A stretch of DNA of 64,000 nucleotides from Limnomonas spitsbergensis. Taxonomy: Eukaryota > Chlorophyta > Chlorophyceae > Chlamydomonadales. Location of the stretch: contig JAYJMM010000072.1 of the NCBI GenBank assembly GCA_037349105.1, forward strand, positions 1,054,001-1,118,000. The letters are read 5' to 3'. Made by a program: the position numbers and the translations under genes. This document shows positions 44,201-56,200 of this stretch, in pieces (within the stretch, counting starts at the first letter, position 1; every line of letters starts with the position of its first letter). Below the pieces are notes generated by a model, which saw only the letters and a list, made by a program, of their open reading frames with translations, was not told where the DNA came from and did no database searches.

Positions 44201-47200
44201 CGGGTTCTGAAGTAGGTGCACTCCATCTAGTACACAATTGCACAGTAGTGCCCTTTTTCTTCTTTTGCACTCGAATACACCGTTGCCCAGTGCCCTGCTC
44301 TGTTACCTCTTCCACGTGGGATTTGAGCAGCACCCGGCCGCCGTTCTTCTCGATTCCCCTGACCAGGGCATCCACAATAGACGCACTGCCACCCATCTAG
44401 CAGGCAGGCAGGAGGGCAGACAGGGTCAACAAGGAGATGGGGGGTTCAGGGTTTGCAGGTTTGTGGTAAAAGGTTTGGGGGTTGGTTTAAGGGTTTATAG
44501 TTTGATGCTGACAGAAGAGATGGAGCTGTGGGAGGGGCCAGAGAGTAGGGAACCCAAGTTAGCAGCGAGGTATGTGATCAAAGCACTGACAGGAGGGATC
44601 AGTGATCGCATTTCAGAGGGCCCAGGCAGAGAGTAGGGAGCCAAAGTCATGTGTTGACTTGGGTCCCCCACTCTCTGCCTGGGCTCTCTGGAATGCGATC
44701 CCTTATCCCTCCTGTCAGTGCTTGGGAGCACTTGCCTCCGTTCCGATTATGAACATGCAAGAAAGAAGGGAGGCTACACCCCACTTTGCGGCGTGGGGGG
44801 TTAAGCAAACAGCAGGTATCCTGCAAAATGCTACCAAGAATGTCAGGACGGTAATTCACACCCAGGTCAGCCAACGAATGGGATGCAGTACAACATATAG
44901 TTATGCATAAGTAAAAGCCTATATTGCACCCTCTGTATTGTAGCTGCATATTATAGCTGGACATAGATTGTAGCTGTAATGCTGTATGTATTGTAGCTGT
45001 ACTGCTGTATGTATTGTAGCTGTAATGCTGTATGTATTGCAGCTGTACTGCTGTATGTATTGCAGATGTACTGCTGTATGTATTGCAGCTGTAATGCTGT
45101 ATGTATTGTAACTGTAATGCTGTATGTATTGCAGCTGTACTGCTGTATGTATTGTAGCTGTAATGCTGTATGTATTGCAGCTGTACTGCTGTATGTATTG
45201 CAGCTGTACTGCTGTATGTATTGTAGCTGTAATGCTGTATGTATTGTAGCTGTAATGCTGTAAGTATTGTAGCTGTAATGCTGTATGTATTGCAGCTGTA
45301 CTGCCGTCTGTATTGTAGCTGTAATGCTGTATGTATTGTAGCTGTAATGCTGTATGTATTGCAGCTGTACTGCTGTATGTATTGTAGCTGTAATGCTATA
45401 TGTATTGCAGCTGTACTGCTGTATGTATTGCAGCTGTACTGCTGTATGTATTGTAGCTGTAATGCTGTATGTATTGCAGCTGTACTGCTGTTTGTCTTGC
45501 AGCTGTACTGCTGTATGTATAGCAGCTGTACTGCTGTATGTATTGTAGCTGTATTGCTGCATGTATTGCAGCTGTAATGCTGTATGTATTGCAGCTGTAC
45601 TGCTGTATGTATTGCAGCTGTACTGCTGTATGTATTGCAGCTGTACTGCTGTATGTATTGCAGCTGTACTGCTGTATGTATTGTAGCTGTAATGCTGTAT
45701 GTATTGTAGCTGTAATGCTGTATGTATTGTAGCTGTAATACTGTATGTATTGTAGCTGTAATGCTGTATGTATTGTAGCTGTAATGCTGTATGTATTGTA
45801 GCTGTAATACTGTATGTATTGCAGCTGTACTGCTGTATGTATTGCAGCTGTACTGCTGTATGTATTGTAGCTGTAATGCTGTATGTATTGTAGCTGCAAT
45901 GCTGTATGTATTGTAGCTGTAATGCTGTATGTATTGTAGCTGTTATGTTGTATTTATTATAGCTGTACTGCTGTATGTATTGCAGCTGTACTGCTGTATG
46001 TATTGCAGCTGTACTGCTGTATGTATTGTAGCTGTAATGCTGTATGTATTGCAGCTGTACTGCTGTTTGTATTGCAGCTGTACTGCTGTATGTATTGCAG
46101 CTGTACTGCTGTGTGTATTGTAGCTGAAATACTATATGTATTGCAGCTGTAATACTGTATGTATTGCAGCTGTACTGCAGCATGTATCGCAGCTGTACTG
46201 CTGTATGTATTGCAGCTGTACTGCTGTATGTATTGCAGCTGTACTGCTGTATGTATTGTAGCTGTACTGCTGTATGTCGTGTAGCTGTACTGCTGTATGT
46301 ATTGTAGCTGTAATGCTGTATGTATTGTAGCTGTAATGCTGTATGTATTGTAGCTGTACTGCTGTATGTATTGCAGCTGTACTGCTGTATGTATTGTAGC
46401 TGTAATACTGTATGTATTGTAGCTGTAATGCTGTGTGTATTGTAGCTGTACTGCTGTATGTATTGTAGCTGTGATACTGTATGTATTGTAGCTGTACTAC
46501 TGTATGTCTTGTAGCTGTACTGCTGTATGTATCGCAGCTGTACTGCTGTATGTATTGCAGCTGTACTGCTGTATGTATTGTAGCTGTAATACTGTATGTA
46601 TTGTAGCTGTAATACTGTATGTATTGTAGCTGTAATGCTGTATGTATTGTAGCTGTAATGCTGTATGTATTGTAGCTGTACTACTGTATGTATTGTAGCT
46701 GTACTGCTGTATGTATTGTAGCTGTAATACTGTATGTATTGTAGCTGTAATACTGTATGTATTGTAGCTGTACTGCTGTATGTATTGTAGCTGTAATGCT
46801 GTATGTATTGTAGCTGTACTACTGTATGTATTGTAGCTGTAATACTGTATGTATTGTAGCTGTAATACTGTATGTATTGTAGCTGTAATACTGTATGTAT
46901 TGTAGCTGTAATGCTGTATGTATTGTAGCTGTACTGCTGTATGTATTGTAGCTGTGATACTGTATGTATTGTAGCTGTACTACTGTATGTCGTATAGCTG
47001 TACTGCTGTATGTATCGCAGCTGTACTGCTGTATGTATTGCAGCTGTACTGCTGTATGTATTGTAGCTGTAATACTGTATGTATTGTAGCTGTGATACTG
47101 TATGTATTGTAGCTGTACTACTGTATGTCTTGTAGCTGTACTGCTGTATGTATCGCAGCTGTACTGCTGTATGTATTGCAGCTGTAATGCTGTATGTATT

Positions 47201-50200
47201 GTAGCTGTAATACTGTATGTATTGTAGCTGTAATACTGTATGTATTGTACCTGTAATGCTGTATGTATTGTAGCTGTAATGCTGTATGTATTGTAGCTGT
47301 AATGCTGTATGTATTGTAGCTGCATACCGGTATTGTAACCTCTGTATTGAGACCGAACTTGGGATCAATAGAAAGCATGCCAGCAATTATAAGCAGCCCC
47401 CTTGCATTTGACTTGGGATTGGAAATCAGCATAATGATGATGGCGCTGTTCTTACTTACTAGGTACCGTAGATTTGCCTTGCCTTCCCTCACAATTAACG
47501 TTGTTTGGGGTTGAGGGAAACATGGATATACTAAATATCGATTGTCAACGCCAGATTGTAGTCAGAAATTCCATTTTTTTGTCTAAGGTTTGCCCTGAGG
47601 GCAGCATTCAAAGAAAGTATTCAGAGGTTCATACCCTGAGGGGAGGCGAATCAAGTCTACGGTACCCGTTGTTGACCTGAGCACTCTCTCCAATTGGAGT
47701 TTAAATCTGGCATGGTATGATTTTATTTTTCTCTAAATTGCATACTTTTTTTTATTTCACTTTATAGGTGTATTGCGGGGACAACTTGCTAACCTGCACT
47801 CACTGGGTAATCAATTTTGCTCTTGCCGCTGTTGCGCTCCAGGAACATGAAGGCCATCTCAGCAGTACTGTGTAGGGGTTAGGGTTTAGATATAGGTTGT
47901 ATGGTTTAGCGCGTATGGTTAAGGGTTAAGGATTTATGGTGAAGGGTTTAGGGTCAAGGCCATCTCAGCAGTGCTGCGTAGGTTTTAGGGTTCAGGTTTA
48001 GGGTGTATGCTTTAGGGTTCAGGATTTATGGTGAAGGGTTTAGGGTGAGGCCATCTCAGCATTGCTGCGTAGGGTTAAGGGTGGAGGGTGAAGGGTGAAG
48101 GCCATCTCATTTGAACATTTGTTGTGCGCACAGTGCGGTCATTTGCCCTACATAAATAAAGAGCCTTAACCAGTGTTTCTCTTGTCATGTCTCAGCTACA
48201 TGTCAGCTACATGCCAGCCTCTGGCGGCGGGCCCATTTGTGGCCAGCCATGCTCCTTTGGCCATGAGCCATGCCCCAGTTCAGGTCTGGTCCCAATCAAG
48301 CCTTTGGCGGCCGCGGGGCGGCCTGCCACAACACCATCTCAACAGCACTGGGCGCATGGAGAGACAGGGCGGAACAAACATAGATGGTGTATTCGTATGA
48401 TTTTGAAATTATAATCTGTTTCCTCATGGAACCCCATCACATCCCCGGGCCCCACGAGTTGAGAAACGACATAAATTAAGAATTTTAAGAATTGTAGATT
48501 ATTCCCTGCCACAGGGCTGAAAGGATGACGGAAGGCCATGCGGGTAACAGCGCCGATGTGGCTTCAGCACAGGCTGCACTGTTTCCTTCCCTCTCTAGCC
48601 TCCCACGGGTCGTAGCTTTCTTTCTTTTTTTAGCCGTGCAGAGGAGGCAGAGTCTGCGTCCAAATTTTCACCACACACAGGTTGCCCTCATCACCAGGAC
48701 TGCCTTTGACGCGCACTGAAGGACAGAAAGAAAACTGCGCCCCGCAGCCTGGGCGTAAGAGTGCGGTGCGCACTGGGCCACTTTCTGGGGGGAAGTCGGG
48801 CGGGCACTACTTCGCAAATCGAGAACAAACCTTGACAGGTAGGCATACGGCAGGGAGACTAGGCAACAGGGCAAGCATGATTGGCCAAGGAACCCCAGAC
48901 CACAGGCTGTGATGTAGCTGAAAGGTGGCTTCAGTGCTATAAAAACAGCTATAAAAAGAGCTCGACAAGAGCTCGACAAATAGGTATAAATGGCTATAGA
49001 AAGGCAGCTTCAATGCTGTGAAAAGAGCACTGGGACTCATTGCGTGCCTGCAACGATTATCCTGGATCGAGCGATCAGGGTGCAGGAAGCTCTTGAGCCA
49101 CTTGCGAGTCACAGGTGATGACGTGCTTCAAATATCGCTCTTACCTTGCATGAGACGTCTCTTCTTATAATGGTGACGGTGCAGATGTGGCCTCGGCCCA
49201 TGCTGCACTGTTTCCTGCCTGACCCCTCACGCGCCCCCTGCGTTTTGTTTGGCTGCAACTCACAGTGTGTCTGCAGCCGTCATCCCCGACAGCACAAAGC
49301 ACTCGAGGTCCAGGAAGCTCTTGAGCCACTTGTTGGTCACGACTTGGTTGACCACATCGGAGAAGGGGCCCTGTGGGTGCATACAAATGAGAGTGGGGCT
49401 ATTCTCCGACCTACTTTTGTTACAACCAGTGGAGAACGCCCTGTATTCATAACTATTTTAGTAACATTTTCAGATTCGGACGCGAGAGCGGCCCATACCC
49501 CACACTGTCTCAGTAGCGCTCACGCCCCTGCAGGGCGTAATTTCCTTTCCTTCTAATACGGTACATCTTCAGTTCAAGGGCCAAGTTAAAACAAAGCAAT
49601 CGTTTCGTTTCTTTCAGGGGCCGTGTGTGCACACAATGGAACCGTAATTCTAGTCATTCCTTTGCATTTGTTAATCAGGGTGTATTCTGTATTGTTTATT
49701 GATCTCATACATCGCATGTCTGTGACTATGCGTGTTCAGCCGTGCTTCACAATGCGCTGAGGGATGACACCAACCAGTGGGGAACAAGGAGCAAATAAAA
49801 AATCTAAAAGGCCAAGGGCAGGAGGCTATCGACCTTAGCCAAACCGATAGGACAGGGACCAATAGGGAGAGACCAAGTCAATGGATCTGCCCAAAATGGG
49901 TGGCTGCATTAATCCAAGCAATGGTTTGCGTATATATTTATTTCGAATTCAATGGATCTGCTTAAGCTGGCATTCCTGCAGACACATCCTCAATCCCTGT
50001 CTAGCTCCCTAACAGTGCTTATTTGAAGGTGCGATATATCGTGAATCACGATAAAACGGGGGTAAATCGACGCTGGCCGGCACGATAAAACGGGGGTAAA
50101 TCGACGCTGGCCGGCACGATAAAACGGGGGTAAATCGACACTTGCCGGCACTATAAAACGGGGGTAAATCGACACTGGCCGGCACGATACCTACCTCCCG

Positions 50201-53200
50201 CTGGCCGACCCGATGGCCGGCACGATACCTACCGCTGGCTGGCATAGTGGCACTGCTCCCTACCTATTATGTGCAAGATCTCCCATAACTTCATCCGCAC
50301 CCAGCTACCTTCAATACCAAGCCATCGGCACCCTAAATAAGCAGTCCAGTCCTGGCCAGCATCAGGTCCGCATATCGCACAGATGACAGGGTGCCACAGG
50401 GTGCCACAGCCAAAGCCAAAGGGTGCCACAGCTACAGCAATGAGTCCAGTCCTGGCCAGCATCAAGTCCACATATTGCACAGATGTCAACAGAATAGCGG
50501 GCGGCACCTCACCGCCATGAAGCCAGCCACCAACCACTCCCCTAGTCCCGTTTCTCCCGCACCGTCAGTTTGCCAGCCACGAGCCCTGTCTGGGCCAGCT
50601 CTAATCCGAGGAAGCGAGCAGATGTGAGCAGGACGCCAAGGTCGGCCCGAATGGCAGCCGCAGGGAACAGAGCCGCACCCTGGAGGAGTGGGAATAAAGT
50701 GGGAATAAGTGGGAATAAATGCACGCGGCAGGCCAGGTGTGAGTGTGGGTGCGCTTAGAAAGTATGTTCATATGGCAGCCTTGTCGAACAAGGCCACTCC
50801 AAGGAATGGTAAACAAAAGGCTGTGGCAAGTTGCGTCCACTTTGTGACAACAACAAGCGGCAGTCAAGTGGACCCTTCTTTGTTTGTGTGCATGTGTAAG
50901 TGGGGAGGGCAGGTTGACAATTCCCCTTGGCCTTCCAGTTATCTTCCCAGTAGTCCTATCTGTTGCCCTTGGTCTTTAATTCAGCCCAGTGTGCTTGTTT
51001 CAGTGTTCTCCCGTTTTTTTCTGTGTCTATGCTGTCTCCTCATTGGGTGCTAGGTTCTGCGTTGGTCCTCGTCTCTGGTTTCCGGCCCCATTTTGCTCTG
51101 CCTGGCCCTTTCGCAAAAGGCTGTGGGTGGATGCGGTTGTACCAACATCAGCCTGCTTATATGACAGCCGCAGGGAACAGGGATGTTCTCAAGAACAACA
51201 GTCTGCTTATATGACAGCCGTGGGGAACAGGGATGTTCTCAAGAACAACAGCCTGCTTTTATGACAGCCGCGGGGAACAGGGATGTTCTCAAGAACAACA
51301 GTCTGCTTATATGACAGCCGTGGGGAACAGGGATGTTCTCAAGAACAACAGTCTGTTTATATGACAGCCGTGGGGATCAGGGATGTTCTCAAGAACAACA
51401 GCCTGCTTATATGACAGCCGTGGGGAACAGGGATGTTCTCAAGAACAACAGCCTGTTTATATGACAGCCGTGGGGAACAGGGATGTTCACAAGAACAACA
51501 GCCTGCTTGTATGACAGCCGCGGGGAACAGGGATGTTCAAAAGAACAACAATCTGCTTATATGACAGCCGTGGGGAACAGGGATGTTCTCAAGAACAACA
51601 GCCTGCTTATATGACAGCCGTGGGGAACAGGGATGTTCACAAGAACAACAGCCTGCCTATATGACAGCCGTGGGGAACAGGGATGTTCTCAAGAACAACA
51701 GCCTGCTTATATGACAGCCGTGGGGAACAGGGATGTTCTCAAGAACAACAGCCTGCTTAAATGACAGCCGTTGGGAACAGGGATGTTCTCAAGAACAACA
51801 GCTAGCTTATATGACAGCCGTAGGTAACAGGGATGTTCTCAAGAACAACAGCCTGCTTATATGACAGCCGTGGGGAACAGGGATGTTCACAAGAACAACA
51901 GCCTGCTTACATGACAGCCGTGGGGAACAGGGATGTTCTCAAGAACAACAGCCTGTTTATATGACAGCCGTGGGGAACAGGGATGTTCTCAAGAACAACA
52001 GCCTGCTTATATGACAGCCGTGGGGAACAGGGATGTTCTCAAGAACAACAGCCTGCTTATATGACAGCCGTGGGGAACAGGGATGTTCTCAAGAACAACA
52101 GCCTGCTTATATGACAGCCGCGGGGAACAGGGATGTTCACAAGAACAACAGCCTGCTTATATGACAGCCGTGGGGAACAGGGATGTTCTCAAGAACAACA
52201 GCCTGCTTATATGACAGCCGTGGGGAACAGGGATGTTCTCAAGAACATCAGTCTGTTTATATGACAGCCGTGGGGAACAGGGATGTTCACAAGAACAACA
52301 GCCTGCTTATATGACAGCCGTGGGGAACAGGGATGTTCTCAAGAACATCAGCCTGCTTATATGACAGCCGTGGGGAACAGGGATGTTCCCAAGAACAACA
52401 GTCTGTTTATATGACAGCCGTGGGGAACAGGGATGTTCACAAGAACAACAGCCTGCTTTTATGACAGCCGCGGGGAACAGGGATGTTCTCAAGAACAACA
52501 GCCTGCTTATATGACAGCCGTGGGGAACAGGGATGTTCTCAAGAACAACAGCCTGCTTTTATGACAGCCGCGGGGAACAGGGATGTTCTCAAGAACAACA
52601 GCCTGCTTATATGACAGCCGTGGGGAACAGGGATGTTCTCAAGAACATCAGCCTGCTTATATGACAGCCGTGGGGAACAGGGATGTTCCCAAGAACAACA
52701 GCCTGCTTATATGACAGCCGCGGGGAACAGGGATGTTCTCAAGAACAACAGCCTGCTTATATGACAGCCGTGGGGAACAGGGATGTTCTCAAGAACAACA
52801 GCCTGCTTATATGACAGCCGTGGGGAACAGGGATGTTCACAAGAACAACAGTCTGTTTATATGACAGCCGTGGGGAACAGGGATGTTCACTAGAACAACA
52901 GCCTGCTTATATGACAGCCGTGGGGAACAGGGATGTTCTCAAGAACAACAGCCTGCTTATATGACAGCCGTGGGGAACAGGGATGTTCCCAAGAACAACA
53001 GCCTGCTTAAATGACAGCCGTGGGGAACAGGGATGTTCTCAAGAACAACAGCCTGCTTATATGACAGCCGTGGGGAACAGGGATGTTCTCAAGAACAACA
53101 GCCTGCTTAAATGACAGCCGCGGGTAACAGGGATGTTCCCAAGAACAACAGCCTGCTTATATGACAGCCGTGGGGAACAGGGATGTTCACAAGAACAACA

Positions 53201-56200
53201 GCCTGCTTATATGACAGCCGCGGGGAACAGGGATGTTCACAAGAACAACAGCCTGCTTATATGACAGCCGCGGGGAACAGGGATGTTCACAAGAACAACA
53301 GCCTGCTTATATGACAGCCGTGGGGAACAGGGATGTTCTCAAGAACATCAGTCTGTTTATATGACAGCCGTGGGGAACAGGGATGTTCTCAAGAACAACA
53401 GCCTGCTTATATGACAGCCGTGGGGAACAGGGATGTTCTCAAGAACATCAGTCTGTTTATATGACAGCCGTGGGGAACAGGGATGTTCTCAAGAACAACA
53501 GCCTGCTTATATGACAGCCGTGGGGAACAGGGATGTTCTCAAGAACAACAGCCTGCTTTTATGACAGCCGCGGGGAACAGGGATGTTCTCAAGAACAACA
53601 GCCTGCTTATATGACAGCCGTGGGGAACAGGGATGTTCTCAAGAACATCAGTCTGCTTATATGACAGCCGTGGGGAACAGGGATGTTCACAAGAACAACA
53701 GCCTGCTTATATGACAGCTGCGGGGAACAGGGATGTTCTCAAGAACAACAGCCTGCTTATATGACAGCCGTGGGGAACAGGGATGTTCACAAGAACAACA
53801 GCCTGCTTATATGACAGCCGTGGGGAACAGGGATGTTCTCAAGAACAACAGCCTGCTTATATGACAGCCGCGGGGAACAGGGATGTTCTCAAGAACAACA
53901 GCCTGCTTATATGACAGCCGTGGGGAACAGGGATGTTCCCAAGAACAACAGCCTGCTTATATGACAGCCGTGGGGAACAGGGATGTTCACAAGAACAACA
54001 GCCTGCTTATATGACAGCCGTAGGTAACAGGGATGTTCACAAGAACAACAGCCTGCTTATATGACAGCCGTGGGGAACAGGGATGTTCACAAGAACAACA
54101 GCCTGCTTACATGACAGCCGTGGGGAACAGGGATGTTCTCAAGAACAACAGCCTGTTTATATGACAGCCGTGGGGAACAGGGATGTTCTCAAGAACAACA
54201 GCCTGCTTATATGACAGCCGTGGGGAACAGGGATGTTCTCAAGAACAACAGCCTGCTTATATGACAGCCGTGGGGAACAGGGATGTTCTCAAGAACAACA
54301 GCCTGCTTATATGACAGCCGCGGGGAACAGGGATGTTCACAAGAACAACAGCCTGCTTATATGACAGCCGTGGGGAACAGGGATGTTCTCAAGAACAACA
54401 GCCTGCTTATATGACAGCCGTGGGGAACAGGGATGTTCTCAAGGACATCAGTCTGTTTATATGACAGCCGTGGGGAACAGGGATGTTCACAAGAACAACA
54501 GCCTGCTTATATGACAGCCGTGGGGAACAGGGATGTTCTCAAGAACAACAGCCTGCTTAAATAACAGCCGCGGGGAACAGGGATGTTCTCAAGAACATCA
54601 GTCTGTTTATATGACAGCCGTGGGGAACAGGGATGTTCACAAGAACAACAGCCTGCTTTTATGACAGCCGCGGGGAACAGGGATGTTCTCAAGAACAACA
54701 GCCTGCTTATATGACAGCCGTGGGGAACAGGGATGTTCTCAAGAACAACAGCCTGCTTTTATGACAGCCGTGGGGAACAGGGATGTTCTCAAGAACAACA
54801 GCCTGCTTATATGACAGCCGTGGGGAACAGGGATGTTCTCAAGAACATCAGCCTGCTTATATGACAGCCGTGGGGAACAGGGATGTTCACAAGAACAACA
54901 GCCTGCTTATATGACAGCCGCGGGGAACAGGGATGTTCTCAAGAACAACAGCCTGCTTATATGACAGCCGTGGGGAACAGGGATGTTCTCAAGAACAACA
55001 GCCTGCTTATATGACAGCCGTGGGGAACAGGGATGTTCACAAGAACATCAGTCTGTTTATATGACAGCCGTGGGGAACAGGGATGTTCTCAAGAACAACA
55101 GCCTGCTTATATGACAGCCGCGGGGAACAGGGATGTTCACAAGAACAACAGCCTGCTTATATGACAGCCGTGGGGAACAGGGATGTTCTCAAGAATATCA
55201 GTCTGTTTATATGACAGCCGTGGGGAACAGGGATGTTCTCAAGAACAACAGCCTGCTTATATGACAGCCGTGGGGAACAGGGATGTTCTCAAGAACAACA
55301 GCCTGCTTTTATGACAGCCGCGGGGAACAGGGATGTTCCCAAGAACAACAGCCTGCTTATATGACAGCCGTGGGGAACAGGGATGTTCACAAGAACAACA
55401 GCCTGCTTATATGACAGCCGTGGGGAACAGGAATGTTCTCAAGAACAACAGCCTGCTTAAATGACAGCCGCGGGGAACAGGGATGTTCCCAAGAACAACA
55501 GCCTGCTTATATGACAGCCGTGGGGAACAGGGATGTTCACAAGAACAACAGCCTGCTTATATGACAGCCGCGGGGAACAGGGATGTTCACAAGAACAACA
55601 GCCTGCTTATATGACAGCCGCGGGGAACAGGGATGTTCACAAGAACAACAGCCTGCTTATATGACAGCCGTGGGGAACAGGGATGTTCTCAAGAACATCA
55701 GTCTGTTTATATGACAGCCGTGGGGAACAGGGATGTTCTCAAGAACAACAGCCTGCTTATATGACAGCCGTGGGGAACAGGGATGTTCTCAAGAACATCA
55801 GTCTGTTTATATGACAGCCGTGGGGAACAGGGATGTTCTCAAGAACAACAGCCTGCTTATATGACAGCCGTGGGGAACAGGGATGTTCACAAGAACAACA
55901 GCCTGCTTATATGACAGCCGTGGGGAACAGGGATGTTCCCAAGAACAACAGCCTGCTTATATGACAGCCGTGGGGAACAGGGATGTTCTCAAGAACAACA
56001 GCCTGCTTATATGAATGTTAACACACCCAGCAGACCAGAGAGGCCGTATTTCCAGAGGAGCTATGTTTCCTTAGGTGTGTGTGTGGCTGGGATGTCAGTG
56101 GGAGGGGGGGTGGCGTCAAGAATTAAGGAAAATTAAATGCCACGGCACATCTCGTACCATAAAATAGATCCTTGTAGGGGCATGGGAACGCGCATGCGAC

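Noticed and set aside
44951..47386. 811-codon minus-strand protein
   Set aside because: Repeating product of a 23-bp satellite lying inside an intron of the CRTISO gene; no non-repetitive domain.
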